Shown: positions 27,857 through 36,430, counted from the first letter of the stretch. The stretch: DNA of 64,000 bases from Mucilaginibacter sp. (GCA_031292485.1 JARLHA010000020.1:122199-186198), one strand, 5' to 3'. Notes: generated from the sequence alone by a model not told the origin. Numbers and translations: made by a program.

Positions 27857-29227
27857 ATGTTGCAAAGTAAATTCTTCAGTACCGACAGCGAAGTAACCCC
27901 GGCCAACCTGGGCGAAGCAATACAACAGGCCATCGAAATAGAGATTGCTACTATCCCTGTATATCTATATACCTATTATTCCATCAACCGCGTGCCCGAC
28001 CAGGATACAATAAGCGGTTCTCTTGTACAGGAACTTGTAAAAAGCGGCAAATCGCTTAAGGAGGCAAATAAGATCGCGTTAGATTTGTCAGCGGAGATTA
28101 TGGTATACGCCAATAAAGCCGGCGCCCTGATCATGAGCGTAGCGATTGAAGAAATGCTGCACATGGCGCTGTCTTCGAACCTGAAACAAGCCCTTGCTGG
28201 CCTGCCTGAACTGATAGGCAAATCACCCAGTGTATGGCCGGCATGCCTGCCCGGCCACGAGCCGGAATTTCCGATCAACAGGGCCAGGCTGTCGCTGGAT
28301 CAACTGGTAACTTTCCTGAAAATAGAGAGCCCCGACCCCTTACCGGATAAAAAATTACTGGCCGCGCCCATCCCCTATAAAACCATTGGATTGTTTTACA
28401 AGATGATTATGGATTGCATCGAAACCAATGACCTTCCATATAATACACATTCGCCGCAGTTATTGCCTGGCAATGCGTACTATGCCCAAAATAATATTGA
28501 CACCGTATATTACGATAAAGAGCATAACCCGCATTTTACCAATGCGGCCGATAGCGGCGACCTGTTGTACGTAAAAGACAGGGAATCAGCTATCCATGCT
28601 ATCCACTGCATAGTGGAACAGGGCGAGGGCTTTCCGGGCGCACAGGGATTTGATAAAGATGGCTGTGTGGATTGCGGGAAAATGATCCCGCCTGATTATG
28701 ATGATTTCGATAAAGAAGAGCTATCGCATTTTGAAAAGTTCGCGCAGATCTATTGTCACTATAAATCCTTAAATGAGCGGTTTAACAAACTTGGGATAGG
28801 TAAAATTGAGATCAGCGACTATTTTGTTATGAATGTGCCTGAAAACCCTTCAACGGCCGATTACCCGGCTCACATAAGGCCTGTTTCCGACTTTCTGAAT
28901 GGTGTATATACCTACTTATTTGTGATGGTTGAAAACTGCTACAAAAAATCGGGTAACACGCAGTATGAGCTGTTTATGTTCGGCATTCATAAGTCGATGA
29001 TATTTATATTGAATTCTGTTTGCGGGGATATCATGAAACTAAAATATAAGTCGCATAAAGATGGAAAAGAATATTTCGCGGCGCCAACATTTGAGGATTA
29101 TCCTTTCGGGTTAATTTCGAGCCCGAAATCACAACTGATAGATCTTTATACTGCCGCTGTAGCCGTGTATCCTGCCATCAGCTATCTTGGGCAAAGGGTG
29201 CAGGACCTGCCTGATGTAGGATTATAA
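27857..29227 (+). CDS. Ferritin-like di-iron protein, first gene of MNIO cluster
   Basis: A protein of 456 residues. The N-terminal ferritin-like domain (PF12902/VioB-type) shows a full set of di-iron ligands: E27/E29 in AIEIEIATIPVYLYTYY, E99-x-x-H102 in AIEEMLHMALSSN, E254 in CIVEQGEG, and E288-x-x-H291 in EELSHFEKF. The C-terminal ~150 residues are helical. A CVDCGK pair lies at ~270-274. In violacein-type pathways a related domain (VioB/StaD) makes an imine dimer, but here the gene leads into a Cys-rich peptide precursor and a DUF692 oxidase, so peptide oxidation or iron supply is more plausible (inference). The next gene starts 61 bases later. Confidence 0.82.
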   Translation: MLQSKFFSTDSEVTPANLGEAIQQAIEIEIATIPVYLYTYYSINRVPDQDTISGSLVQELVKSGKSLKEANKIALDLSAEIMVYANKAGALIMSVAIEEMLHMALSSNLKQALAGLPELIGKSPSVWPACLPGHEPEFPINRARLSLDQLVTFLKIESPDPLPDKKLLAAPIPYKTIGLFYKMIMDCIETNDLPYNTHSPQLLPGNAYYAQNNIDTVYYDKEHNPHFTNAADSGDLLYVKDRESAIHAIHCIVEQGEGFPGAQGFDKDGCVDCGKMIPPDYDDFDKEELSHFEKFAQIYCHYKSLNERFNKLGIGKIEISDYFVMNVPENPSTADYPAHIRPVSDFLNGVYTYLFVMVENCYKKSGNTQYELFMFGIHKSMIFILNSVCGDIMKLKYKSHKDGKEYFAAPTFEDYPFGLISSPKSQLIDLYTAAVAVYPAISYLGQRVQDLPDVGL

Positions 29228-29288
29228 ACTAAAAAGGAAATTTTAACACGACAATCATTAACAGATAACAACGACAAAACAGCATATT

Positions 29289-29888
29289 ATGGCTAACATA
29301 AATTACAATCAAAATTTATCATTGTGCGGAGGCACTCCACCGGCACCAGCGCCGGCCGAAGGGGCCGGTGCCGCTCCCGCGATTGCCACGCCATCGATTG
29401 AACTTCACGTTTGCATGGGATTAAACGCCTGTAAAGGGCACGACCGTAACGGAACCAACAATTGTGCAGGCACGGGGTATTGTGCCACTGCTACCCGGCA
29501 TAACTGCCAGACTTTGAACGATTGCCACGGGCAGGGGGGCTGCGGGCTTTACGGCGACGCGGAGCAACAAATGCTGCCCGGCGCAAACGAATGCGGCTGG
29601 CAGGGCAGCTGTGCCGTACCCATCCAGGCCGAACGGTATAGCACTTTAGGAGAAAACACAGGGAAAAGCGTATGGCTGCTTGCCCGCAAACTATTTGAAG
29701 AGCGGATGATGAAAGCAAAAAGGTCCGTTGGTGAACCCCCTTTTAAATGCGGGCCGCCTGAAAACTGGCTTACATCGGTTTTGGGTTCTTATGATTCATG
29801 TGGTAACAGCGGTGACAAACGTTGTTCATTTGGCTTTAATAACCCGGACGACCATGCAAAGGAGTTATGTGAAGGAAAGAAAGAGTAA
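29289..29888 (+). CDS. Cys-rich bufferin-like RiPP precursor candidate
   Basis: A protein of 199 residues with 14 Cys (13, 42, 48, 59, 65, 73, 79, 85, 102, 108, 154, 171, 179, 194). Residues 1-40 are a leader-like Ala/Pro/Gly-rich stretch without a signal peptide. Residues 42-108 hold five C-x5-C motifs (CMGLNAC, CAGTGYC, CQTLNDC, CHGQGGC, CGWQGSC) rich in Gly, Asn and His, resembling the C-x-G-x-N-x-C-K-G core of BufA2-type bufferins. A C-terminal extension (109-199) has an amphipathic helix and four more Cys. It sits between a di-iron protein and a DUF692 (MNIO) gene. Role as the modified substrate is inferred from composition and position. Its size and missing signal peptide are unusual for bufferins. 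Confidence 0.72.
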   Translation: MANINYNQNLSLCGGTPPAPAPAEGAGAAPAIATPSIELHVCMGLNACKGHDRNGTNNCAGTGYCATATRHNCQTLNDCHGQGGCGLYGDAEQQMLPGANECGWQGSCAVPIQAERYSTLGENTGKSVWLLARKLFEERMMKAKRSVGEPPFKCGPPENWLTSVLGSYDSCGNSGDKRCSFGFNNPDDHAKELCEGKKE

Positions 29889-29988
29889 AATTGTGTTTAA
29901 GCCGATTGGGTTAGTGGTTGATTAAGTTTCAGTTGTTAATTTTATAATATTTACGACTACTATATCCGGTATAGCAAAAAAAACAATA

Positions 29989-30930
29989 ATGATTAAAAAA
30001 AGGGATCAATATCGCGAGATTATTAATGCCCTGCCTAACCCGGGCCTGGGATTAGGTTTAAGGAGTAAACATTTTAACTACATCCTTGAGCATAATCCTG
30101 CGGTTGATTGGTTTGAAGTAATTTCGGAAAACTTTATGGATTCCGGCGGAAGGCCCCGGCATATTTTAAGGCAGGTAGCTGAAAGATACCCCCTGGTAAT
30201 GCATGGTGTGTCGCTTTCTATCGGCAGTACAGATCCGCTGAATAAGGAGTATCTCGGTAAATTGAAATCCCTTGCAGCGGAAGTAAAGCCGCTTTGGATA
30301 AGTGATCATTTATGCTGGACAGGGGTGAACAGCCTGAATACGCACGATCTGCTTCCTGTTTTACTGAACGAAGAATCATTAAAACATATTTGCTCGCGGA
30401 TTCGCATTGCCCAGGATTTTATGGAACGGCCGCTGGTGTTTGAAAATCCCAGTACTTACCTTACGTTTAAGCAATCCACAATACCCGAGTGGGAATTTTT
30501 AAAGTATATGGCCGAAGAAACAGGCTGTGGTTTATTGCTCGACGTGAATAATGTATTTGTATCGGCTTTTAACAATGATTTTGACCCTGTTAATTACATC
30601 AACCAATTACCGCACGACCGTATCGTACAAATGCACATAGCCGGGCACCAGCATTGCGGCGACTATATTATTGATACCCACGACCGCAACGTAGTACGGG
30701 AGGTGTGGAAGCTATTTAGCCAAGCCTGGCAGCTTACCGGTGGCGTAGCTACCTTACTTGAATGGGATAGCAATATTCCCGAATTTGACGTTTACCATGC
30801 CGAACTGTTGAAAGCAAAACAATATATGAACCGTATGACCGGGTATGATTTGGATGCAGATGTACAGAACTATTTGGACGCAGCAGTTTCAAACCCGGTC
30901 GATTTTTTAGTGAATGATTTTAAATGGTGA
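29989..30930 (+). CDS. DUF692 / MNIO multinuclear iron-dependent oxidase
   Basis: A protein of 313 residues and a full-length TIM-barrel DUF692 member. Ligand-type residues of the family are all visible: GLGLRSKHF, EVISENFM (E43/E47), H72 in MHGVSLSIGS, D106/H107 in SDHLCW, E152 in FENPSTY, D185-x-N-N in LLLDVNNVFVS, H216/H220 in MHIAGHQ, D229/H231 in DTHDRNV, and E258 in LLEWD. MNIO enzymes (MbnB, TglH, BufB) use two or three irons to oxidise Cys or other residues in peptides, forming oxazolone/thioamide or thio-oxazole groups. Next to a Cys-rich peptide it is very likely the modifying enzyme. The DUF2063 partner overlaps its 3' end. Confidence 0.93.
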   Translation: MIKKRDQYREIINALPNPGLGLGLRSKHFNYILEHNPAVDWFEVISENFMDSGGRPRHILRQVAERYPLVMHGVSLSIGSTDPLNKEYLGKLKSLAAEVKPLWISDHLCWTGVNSLNTHDLLPVLLNEESLKHICSRIRIAQDFMERPLVFENPSTYLTFKQSTIPEWEFLKYMAEETGCGLLLDVNNVFVSAFNNDFDPVNYINQLPHDRIVQMHIAGHQHCGDYIIDTHDRNVVREVWKLFSQAWQLTGGVATLLEWDSNIPEFDVYHAELLKAKQYMNRMTGYDLDADVQNYLDAAVSNPVDFLVNDFKW

Positions 30931-31759
30931 AAGACGCCGGGTTAATGATATTATGATAGAAAGCAACGATATTTCCTTACCCCAACTCCAAAACTGGATG
31001 CAAGGAATACTTGTTAAAGGTCGCCCATCAGCCGACGAGCGGATGACAATAGAGTCAGTCGTAAATCAATCCCAAAGATTAAGTGCTTTACGGCATTTAA
31101 ATATTTACCGGAGCAGTTATATCGCCAGGTTAAGGGCCTGTATGCAAAATCAGTTTGTCGCCCTTGCCTATGCGCTGGGTGCCGGACTTTTTGAATCGTT
31201 TGCAGATCAATACCTTGATTCGTACCCTTCAGAAAGTTATACCCTTAATACGCTTGGTGAAAAGTTTCCGGCATTTTTAGAAAAGACCCGCCCTGACGCA
31301 AGTCTGGAACAAAAAGAAAGCTGGCCCGATTTCATCATTGAACTGGCGGGGTTTGAATACAGGCTTTCAGAAATTTTTGATCAGGAAGCCGCCGGAGACC
31401 AAATGGTTTTAACGCCAAATACGCCTGATAATTTATTGAAGCTTACCCCGGTATTGCACCTGTTTCATCATCAATTCCCAATTTGTCAGTATTACCTTGA
31501 TTTTATTCAAAATAAAGAACCGGACCTGCCATTTCCCGGAAAAACCTATTGCGCGGTCACCAGGAGGGATTATAAACTGGGCCTGTTTGTTATCAGGGGA
31601 GCGCAGTATCATTTCCTCAAAAGTATGCAGGAAGGGAAATCAGTGAAGAAGTCAATGAAATACCTTGCCAAAAATTTTGAATTTAAAATAGAAGATCTTG
31701 AAAAAATATGGCCTGAATGGAAAAGTACTTTTATCGCTTCAGGCTTTTTGAGTGTTTAA
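30914..31759 (+). CDS. DUF2063 (BufC/HvfC-like) partner of the MNIO
   Basis: About 281 residues. It opens LPQLQNWMQGILV and contains RLSALRHLNIYRSSYIARLRACMQNQFVALAYALG, the signature of DUF2063, the usual companion of DUF692 enzymes, which binds the precursor leader and delivers it. The C-terminal part (from ~190) looks like the winged-helix/RRE-like half. The frame can start at ATG 30914, overlapping the MNIO gene by 17 bases, or at ATG 30953 (MIESND), 22 bases after the MNIO stop; the second avoids a basic N-terminal tail and may be the real one. Either way it is co-transcribed with the MNIO. Confidence 0.85.
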   Translation: MILNGERRRVNDIMIESNDISLPQLQNWMQGILVKGRPSADERMTIESVVNQSQRLSALRHLNIYRSSYIARLRACMQNQFVALAYALGAGLFESFADQYLDSYPSESYTLNTLGEKFPAFLEKTRPDASLEQKESWPDFIIELAGFEYRLSEIFDQEAAGDQMVLTPNTPDNLLKLTPVLHLFHHQFPICQYYLDFIQNKEPDLPFPGKTYCAVTRRDYKLGLFVIRGAQYHFLKSMQEGKSVKKSMKYLAKNFEFKIEDLEKIWPEWKSTFIASGFLSV

Positions 31760-31762
31760 CGG

Positions 31763-32392
31763 TTATTTTATCCTGTCCTTAACTTTTTTTGCCATTGCAA
31801 GGTGATCTTCTATTTTTGGCAAAGTTTCCCCTGCAAATGTCCTGGTGTCGCCTTCGCTCAAATTTTTATAGGCATCCTTATAATCGCTAACGGCATTTTC
31901 ATGCCCGCTCACGACGGTGTTTATATATTTTTTGTCGAAATCAGCACCCGTTAATTTGCCCAGAGCCTGCAGGTTCTTTTGATGATCGGCATTCATTGCG
32001 GCGGGCAATAAAAAATTTGCACTTGCTGATATAGCACTAATCCTGGAGTTGATGGCTTTGTGGTTGGTTACCAAAGCAATTGCAAGGTTTTTTACATCAG
32101 GATCAAGCGCGTTAGTTGCTGCCAGTTCAGATAATTGAATTTCATAAATTCCGGCTTCGTAGCTTTTTACCAGGAATTTTGAAGCATCTTCTTTTAAACT
32201 TTTTGATGCTTTTAAACTTGAATCAGAGCTGCTGATCTGCGCTTTGTTAGCTGAATCTGTGGAAGCTATCTGCGCTTTATTAGTTGAATCAGCAACTGCA
32301 CTACTGTCTTTCCGGCCCGAATGACAGCCAACAGAAAGTGCAAACAAAGCGATGCCGGGTAAGGTTAAATATTTTTTACTAAACGTTTTCAT
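31763..32392 (-). CDS. DUF4142 family lipoprotein
   Basis: A protein of 209 residues. The signal peptide ends with the lipobox SVGC (Cys ~23). A linker with two near-copies of DSxNKAQI (residues ~35-56) precedes the DUF4142 domain: ASKFLVKSYEAGIYEIQLSELAATNALDPDVKNLAIALVTNHKAINSRI, then GHENAVSDYKDAY and TLPKIEDHLAMAKKV. DUF4142 has a ferritin-like four-helix fold with His/Glu positions but no known enzyme function. It faces the MNIO cluster tail to tail with a 3-base gap. Confidence 0.87.
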   Translation of the reverse strand: MKTFSKKYLTLPGIALFALSVGCHSGRKDSSAVADSTNKAQIASTDSANKAQISSSDSSLKASKSLKEDASKFLVKSYEAGIYEIQLSELAATNALDPDVKNLAIALVTNHKAINSRISAISASANFLLPAAMNADHQKNLQALGKLTGADFDKKYINTVVSGHENAVSDYKDAYKNLSEGDTRTFAGETLPKIEDHLAMAKKVKDRIK

Positions 32393-32493
32393 GGTATCTT
32401 AAGCAGTTGATTTATAATTGTTTCATAGTCTGAACAAATAAATCAGCCTCAATGTTTCGCGTGGGTGGTACTTAATTATAAAACTAAACCGTA

Positions 32494-33789
32494 TCAACTG
32501 AAAATGGTATAAAACATGGCCACAGCCGCTGCTCCCATCGCTATAAAGGTTATCCAAAGAATAGTTTTCGAAATCGCTTTACTCTTAAATTCTCCCATTA
32601 TAGCTTCATCCGACGAAATTTTCAGGATCAAAAATAAAAGGGGAACAGCGGCCACGCCATTTAATACTGCCGCGTAAACCAAAGCTTTAACAGGGTTAAC
32701 CCCGATAAAATTCAGCAACAGGCCAACAAGCGTCGCCGCAATAATGATGAGGTAAAAACCTTTTGCTTTGCCAAATTTTAAATTCAGGCTGGCTTTCCAG
32801 TTAAAGGCATTTGCCACGGAGTAGGCCGCTGAGCCTGACAGTACAGGAATAGCCAGCATACCCAGGCCGATAATGCCGATTGAAAATATGAGTTTAGATA
32901 AAAAGCCGGCATGCGGGAAGGTATCCACCAGCGGCTCAATAGCTTTTGCAGCATCAGCGGCGGTATTGATGTTTTTAATGCCGCTATTGTGTAATACAGT
33001 TGCTGCGACAACTATGATGCTCCAGGTAGCAAATTCTGAGAAGATCATGCCAGACGCATTATCCAGTCGCATCTTATCGACGCTTAATGCACTGATCAGC
33101 GGTTTTCCCGTTTTTTTAATTAATTTTTTTTCTTTGTCCTCTTCTACCTCCTGGGATGATTCCCAAAAAAACATGTACGGTGAAATAGTGGTACCTAAAA
33201 CGCCCGTTATTATAAAAAGAAACGCAAATGAAAATTCAAAATGGGGGATAACAGTGGCCTTTAGAATAGTGCCCCAGGGCTGATTTACGATAAATACAGT
33301 TATCGGGTATGCCAGCAAAGTAAGCGCCAGCCATTTTAATATTTTTGCATATACTTTATAATTGGTAAACACTTCGAGTATTAAAATTATGCTGGTGAAA
33401 AATAAGGTGAGCAAAATAAATGATGCGGGCACCAGCAGTTGGGCGGCTGCCGCCATCGCGCCAAGGTCGGCACCGATGTTGATGGTATTTGCAACGACAA
33501 CCAACCCCACCACCGCATATAATACGCTCTTGCTGTAGCGCTCCCGAACAATGGTGGTTATACCTTTACCGGTTACCAGCCCTATCCTTGCACAGGCTTC
33601 CTGCACGGCGATCATTAAAGGAAGCATGTAAAGAGCGGTCCATAATTGCCCATAACCAAACTGGGCGCCTGTTTGTGAATAAGTGGCTATTCCTGAAGGG
33701 TCATCGTCAGCGGCTCCTGTTACCAGGCCGGGGCCGAGTTTACGCCAAAAACCTTTAACTTTCGCGGTAATCTCGGTTTCTTGTTTCAT
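32494..33789 (-). CDS. Nramp-related divalent metal transporter
   Basis: A protein of 431 residues with about eleven membrane helices. The order LGPGLVTGAADDDPSGIATYSQTGAQFGYGQLW and the following PLMIAVQEACARIGLVTGKG match the Nramp family. The TM1 metal-binding motif is DPSG instead of the canonical DPGN, and TM6 reads ISPYMFFWESSQEVEED in place of the usual A-x-x-MPH segment. This suggests a sub-group with different ion choice, for example the NRMT-like magnesium branch; this is inference. It lies next to the DUF4142 gene and the MNIO cluster. Confidence 0.87.
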   Translation of the reverse strand: MKQETEITAKVKGFWRKLGPGLVTGAADDDPSGIATYSQTGAQFGYGQLWTALYMLPLMIAVQEACARIGLVTGKGITTIVRERYSKSVLYAVVGLVVVANTINIGADLGAMAAAAQLLVPASFILLTLFFTSIILILEVFTNYKVYAKILKWLALTLLAYPITVFIVNQPWGTILKATVIPHFEFSFAFLFIITGVLGTTISPYMFFWESSQEVEEDKEKKLIKKTGKPLISALSVDKMRLDNASGMIFSEFATWSIIVVAATVLHNSGIKNINTAADAAKAIEPLVDTFPHAGFLSKLIFSIGIIGLGMLAIPVLSGSAAYSVANAFNWKASLNLKFGKAKGFYLIIIAATLVGLLLNFIGVNPVKALVYAAVLNGVAAVPLLFLILKISSDEAIMGEFKSKAISKTILWITFIAMGAAAVAMFYTIFS

Positions 33790-33919
33790 GGAATCAGATT
33801 TGGTTAAAGTTATTTTATTAAAAGGCTTTATTTGAAATATTCATCATATTATGATAAAACAAGTTTGTTTAAAGATAGTTTTTAATTGAAATATAATGTT
33901 TACTAAAATATTTCACATT

Positions 33920-33927
33920 TAAATTTG
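33920..33927 (+). promoter_or_regulatory. Candidate -7 box of the PAS kinase gene
   Basis: TAAATTTG fits TAnnTTTG exactly and lies 34 bases before ATG 33962. The -33 position has only a partial match (GTTTA). Confidence 0.35.
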
Positions 33928-33961
33928 TATGTTTAACTAAAGTGCAATTTTACTATAACCT

Positions 33962-35440
33962 ATGATAACCGGATCATTCCCAGTAGCTATTTTTCAAACC
34001 ATTTTCGAAAAATCGCCGGGTTCCTTGCTGGTACAAGGCGATAAACCCCGGTTTACTATAATCGCAGCGAGTGACACCTATCTTGAAATAACTTCAAGCA
34101 TAAGGGAAAATATTGTAGGAAAGGGTTTTTTTGAGGTGTTTCCTGATGATGCTACACCAAACGATGATAACAGCGCCAGAAAAGTATTTACAAAGGTAGT
34201 TGAAACCGGGCAAAAAATAGATATTCCGGTTTATCGGTTTGATGTGCTCAATAGTAACACAAAAAAGTACGAGGTTCGATACTGGTCATGCTGTAACACC
34301 CCAATTGCCTGCGGTGGGAATGAGGTTGCTTATATATTAAATACCGTTGTTGATATTACCAGAGAGGTAAAAGCAAAGGAGGCGGCCCTTGAAAACGAAA
34401 ATCGTTTGCGCCTTGCCGCCGATGCCGCCGCGCTGGGCACCTGGGAACTAAATATACAAAGCCAGGCATTTAGCTATTCTCCGAGACTGGCCGAAATTTT
34501 TGGCCACCCGCAGGATACGTCGCTTAGCATTTTGGACGTAAGAGCCCAGATTAATCGGGATGACATGGGGCATATTGTTATTGACGCCTACTTTAAAGCA
34601 TTGAGGACGGGCAAATACCTGTATGAAGTAAGGATAACCCGGCCCGATGGCTCGTTGCGCTGGATAAAAGTACAGGGTGTACTAATTTATGACGAAAGGA
34701 AGATGCCACTTATATTGTTGGGCACTATCCTTGACACCACCGAAAGTAAACGCGACGAGATCAGGAAAAATGATTTTATTGCTATGGCCAGCCATGAATT
34801 GAAAACACCTTTAACCTCCATAAAAGCGTATTTACAATTACTTTCAAGAAAACTGACGCCATCAAACGATAGTTTTATAGACAATGCCCTGCAAATCGCC
34901 AACCTGCAGGTGAACAGGATGACCGACCTTATTCATGGTTTTCTTGACCTTTCGAAACTTGAACCAGGAAAACTGAAGGTCGATACACAGGTTTTTGATC
35001 TGAATAAATTAATCGAAGAGATGATCGCAGAAAGCACTTTAATCAGCCCGAATCACGAGATCAGTTTTATACCAGGGAAAGATTTAACAGTAGCAGCTGA
35101 CAGGGAGAAAATAGGACAGGTAATGACTAATTTTTTAAGCAACGCCATTAAATATTCAAATAAGGGAAGTAAAATTATGGTTAGCAGCAAACTAAAGGCC
35201 GGAAATGTGGAGGTTGCCGTTGCCGATGAAGGCTTTGGTATTAACGCGAAAGACCAGGAAAAATTATTCCAGCGGTTTTACCGGGTCGAGAGTTTAAGGA
35301 TGAAAAATATATCGGGTTTTGGTATTGGCCTTTACCTTGCGAGTGAGATCATTCAGAGGCATAAAGGTAAAATTTGGGTGGAGAGCGCTGAGGATATGGG
35401 ATCGACCTTTTATTTTAGCTTGCCATTGCATAACAAATAA
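33962..35440 (+). CDS. PAS-domain sensor histidine kinase (cytoplasmic)
   Basis: A protein of 492 residues without membrane helices. Two PAS domains (about 12-135 and 143-255; the second includes GTWELNIQSQAFSYSPRLAEIFG and PDGSLRWIKVQG), then HisKA (NDFIAMASHELKTPLTSIKAYLQLL) and HATPase (NFLSNAIKYS, ADEGFGI, SGFGIGLYL). It should sense a cytoplasmic ligand or redox state. No response regulator gene is adjacent, so this is an orphan kinase. Confidence 0.92.
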   Translation: MITGSFPVAIFQTIFEKSPGSLLVQGDKPRFTIIAASDTYLEITSSIRENIVGKGFFEVFPDDATPNDDNSARKVFTKVVETGQKIDIPVYRFDVLNSNTKKYEVRYWSCCNTPIACGGNEVAYILNTVVDITREVKAKEAALENENRLRLAADAAALGTWELNIQSQAFSYSPRLAEIFGHPQDTSLSILDVRAQINRDDMGHIVIDAYFKALRTGKYLYEVRITRPDGSLRWIKVQGVLIYDERKMPLILLGTILDTTESKRDEIRKNDFIAMASHELKTPLTSIKAYLQLLSRKLTPSNDSFIDNALQIANLQVNRMTDLIHGFLDLSKLEPGKLKVDTQVFDLNKLIEEMIAESTLISPNHEISFIPGKDLTVAADREKIGQVMTNFLSNAIKYSNKGSKIMVSSKLKAGNVEVAVADEGFGINAKDQEKLFQRFYRVESLRMKNISGFGIGLYLASEIIQRHKGKIWVESAEDMGSTFYFSLPLHNK

Positions 35441-35448
35441 TAGATACA

Positions 35449-35751
35449 TTATATTTCTACACCTTCAATCAAAATTACCTTTTCAATTGAGTTATTTTTA
35501 AGCGGCATGGCTGCCAGGCGTTTAGGGTCGTTTTTATAATTTTCAAAATCAGCCTTACCAACGAAGCTGACGAAATGAATTTCGTATGGCAACTCACCGT
35601 TAATTTCGATCACGCTGTTTTTATCAGGCCTGATGCGGTAGGTCAGTTTGCCATTATGATCACGTAAAAGCGGCAATACCTTTTCTTCAAAGGCATTAAA
35701 GTCAGCTTCAGAACCTCTTTTTACAAAAATAAGCTGGGTGTAGTAGATCAT
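35449..35751 (-). CDS. DUF1330 family protein
   Basis: A protein of 100 residues with an alpha-beta ferredoxin-like layout (MIYYTQLIFVKRGSEADFNAFEEKVLPLL; IHFVSFVGKADFENYKNDPKR). This is the dimeric alpha/beta-barrel (DUF1330/NIPSNAP-like) arrangement. Function unknown. It converges on the PAS kinase gene with an 8-base gap. Confidence 0.7.
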   Translation of the reverse strand: MIYYTQLIFVKRGSEADFNAFEEKVLPLLRDHNGKLTYRIRPDKNSVIEINGELPYEIHFVSFVGKADFENYKNDPKRLAAMPLKNNSIEKVILIEGVEI

Positions 35752-35765
35752 TTTTTATAGAATCA

Positions 35766-35919
35766 AGAGTAAAGAACCGGGAGTCAAGATAGGAAATTGG
35801 TTTTAGAGTAAAGAACCAGGAGCCAGGATATTAAATTGATCGTTCAGGTTTTCTATTCTTCCAAATAACGCAAATGCATCTTTTCTGGCTCTTGGTTCCT
35901 GTTTCTTTATTCCCGGCTC
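35766..35919. repeat. AGTAAAGAACC direct/inverted repeat cluster
   Basis: Two 26-base direct repeats (35766-35791 and 35805-35830) share 23 positions and begin AGAGTAAAGAACC. An inverted relative lies at 35882-35919 (CTGGCTCTTGGTTCCTG...), running up to the stop of the Cdd1 gene. A further inverted copy is at about 36434-36468 on the other side of that gene. Confidence 0.5.
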
Positions 35920-36374
35920 TATTGCTCATGCCATGCAATAACAGGCCGGTCATTCGGGTAGCCATGTTTTGTGCGATAGGCCTTTCTGTCTGTAGTAAAA
36001 TCCCACCAGTTTTTATTGCTGCCGCGATGTTTTGCATAATGTACAACCAGCCAAAACTGATCTTCCACACATGGATCGGTCCAAAAGCCTTGTTTTCGCT
36101 CCAATTCATTAAGCAGGGTAGGGCCGTCTTTATCAAGCAGGTCATCTATTGAGTAGTAACCCAAAGAGATCAGGTCATGAGCAAATTTCGGCCCTACGGA
36201 GGGTATGCTCTGGAAAGCGATTAAGGCGGCTACCTCGCTTGCTCTTTGCTTACCAGTATTTAACAGCGCACTAATCTCGTCAGGGGCATATTCAGCCAGG
36301 CGGTTTATTTTCACCCTCTTTTGTTTTAGCTGCTGCTTTTCTGATGGGGTTAAATCCAAATTAATCGTTTTCAT
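35919..36374 (-). CDS. Cdd1 / helix-hairpin-helix protein
   Basis: A protein of 151 residues. The central FQSIPSVGPKFAHDLISLGYYSIDDLLDKDG is a helix-hairpin-helix pair, and QGFWTDPCVEDQFWLVVHYA...NWWDFTTDRKAYRTKHGYP matches the Cdd1 (so-called pathogenicity locus) family. Probably a small DNA-binding protein. Both flanks carry copies of the same AGAACC(A/G)GGAGCCAGGA-type repeat, which may mean the gene moved as a unit or simply that it sits in a repeat-rich gap. Confidence 0.8.
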   Translation of the reverse strand: MKTINLDLTPSEKQQLKQKRVKINRLAEYAPDEISALLNTGKQRASEVAALIAFQSIPSVGPKFAHDLISLGYYSIDDLLDKDGPTLLNELERKQGFWTDPCVEDQFWLVVHYAKHRGSNKNWWDFTTDRKAYRTKHGYPNDRPVIAWHEQ

Positions 36375-36402
36375 AGCATAAAAATAATTAAGAAAAACTT
36401 AA

Positions 36403-36430
36403 GACTTACGAAGTTTCTACTTCGTAAGTC
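36403..36430. repeat. GACTTACGAAGT hairpin
   Basis: GACTTACGAAGT (36403-36414) and ACTTCGTAAGTC (36419-36430) form a perfect 12-bp stem with a TTCT loop. It is in the gap between the DinB and Cdd1 genes. Same family as the hairpin at 19191-19223. Confidence 0.55.
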
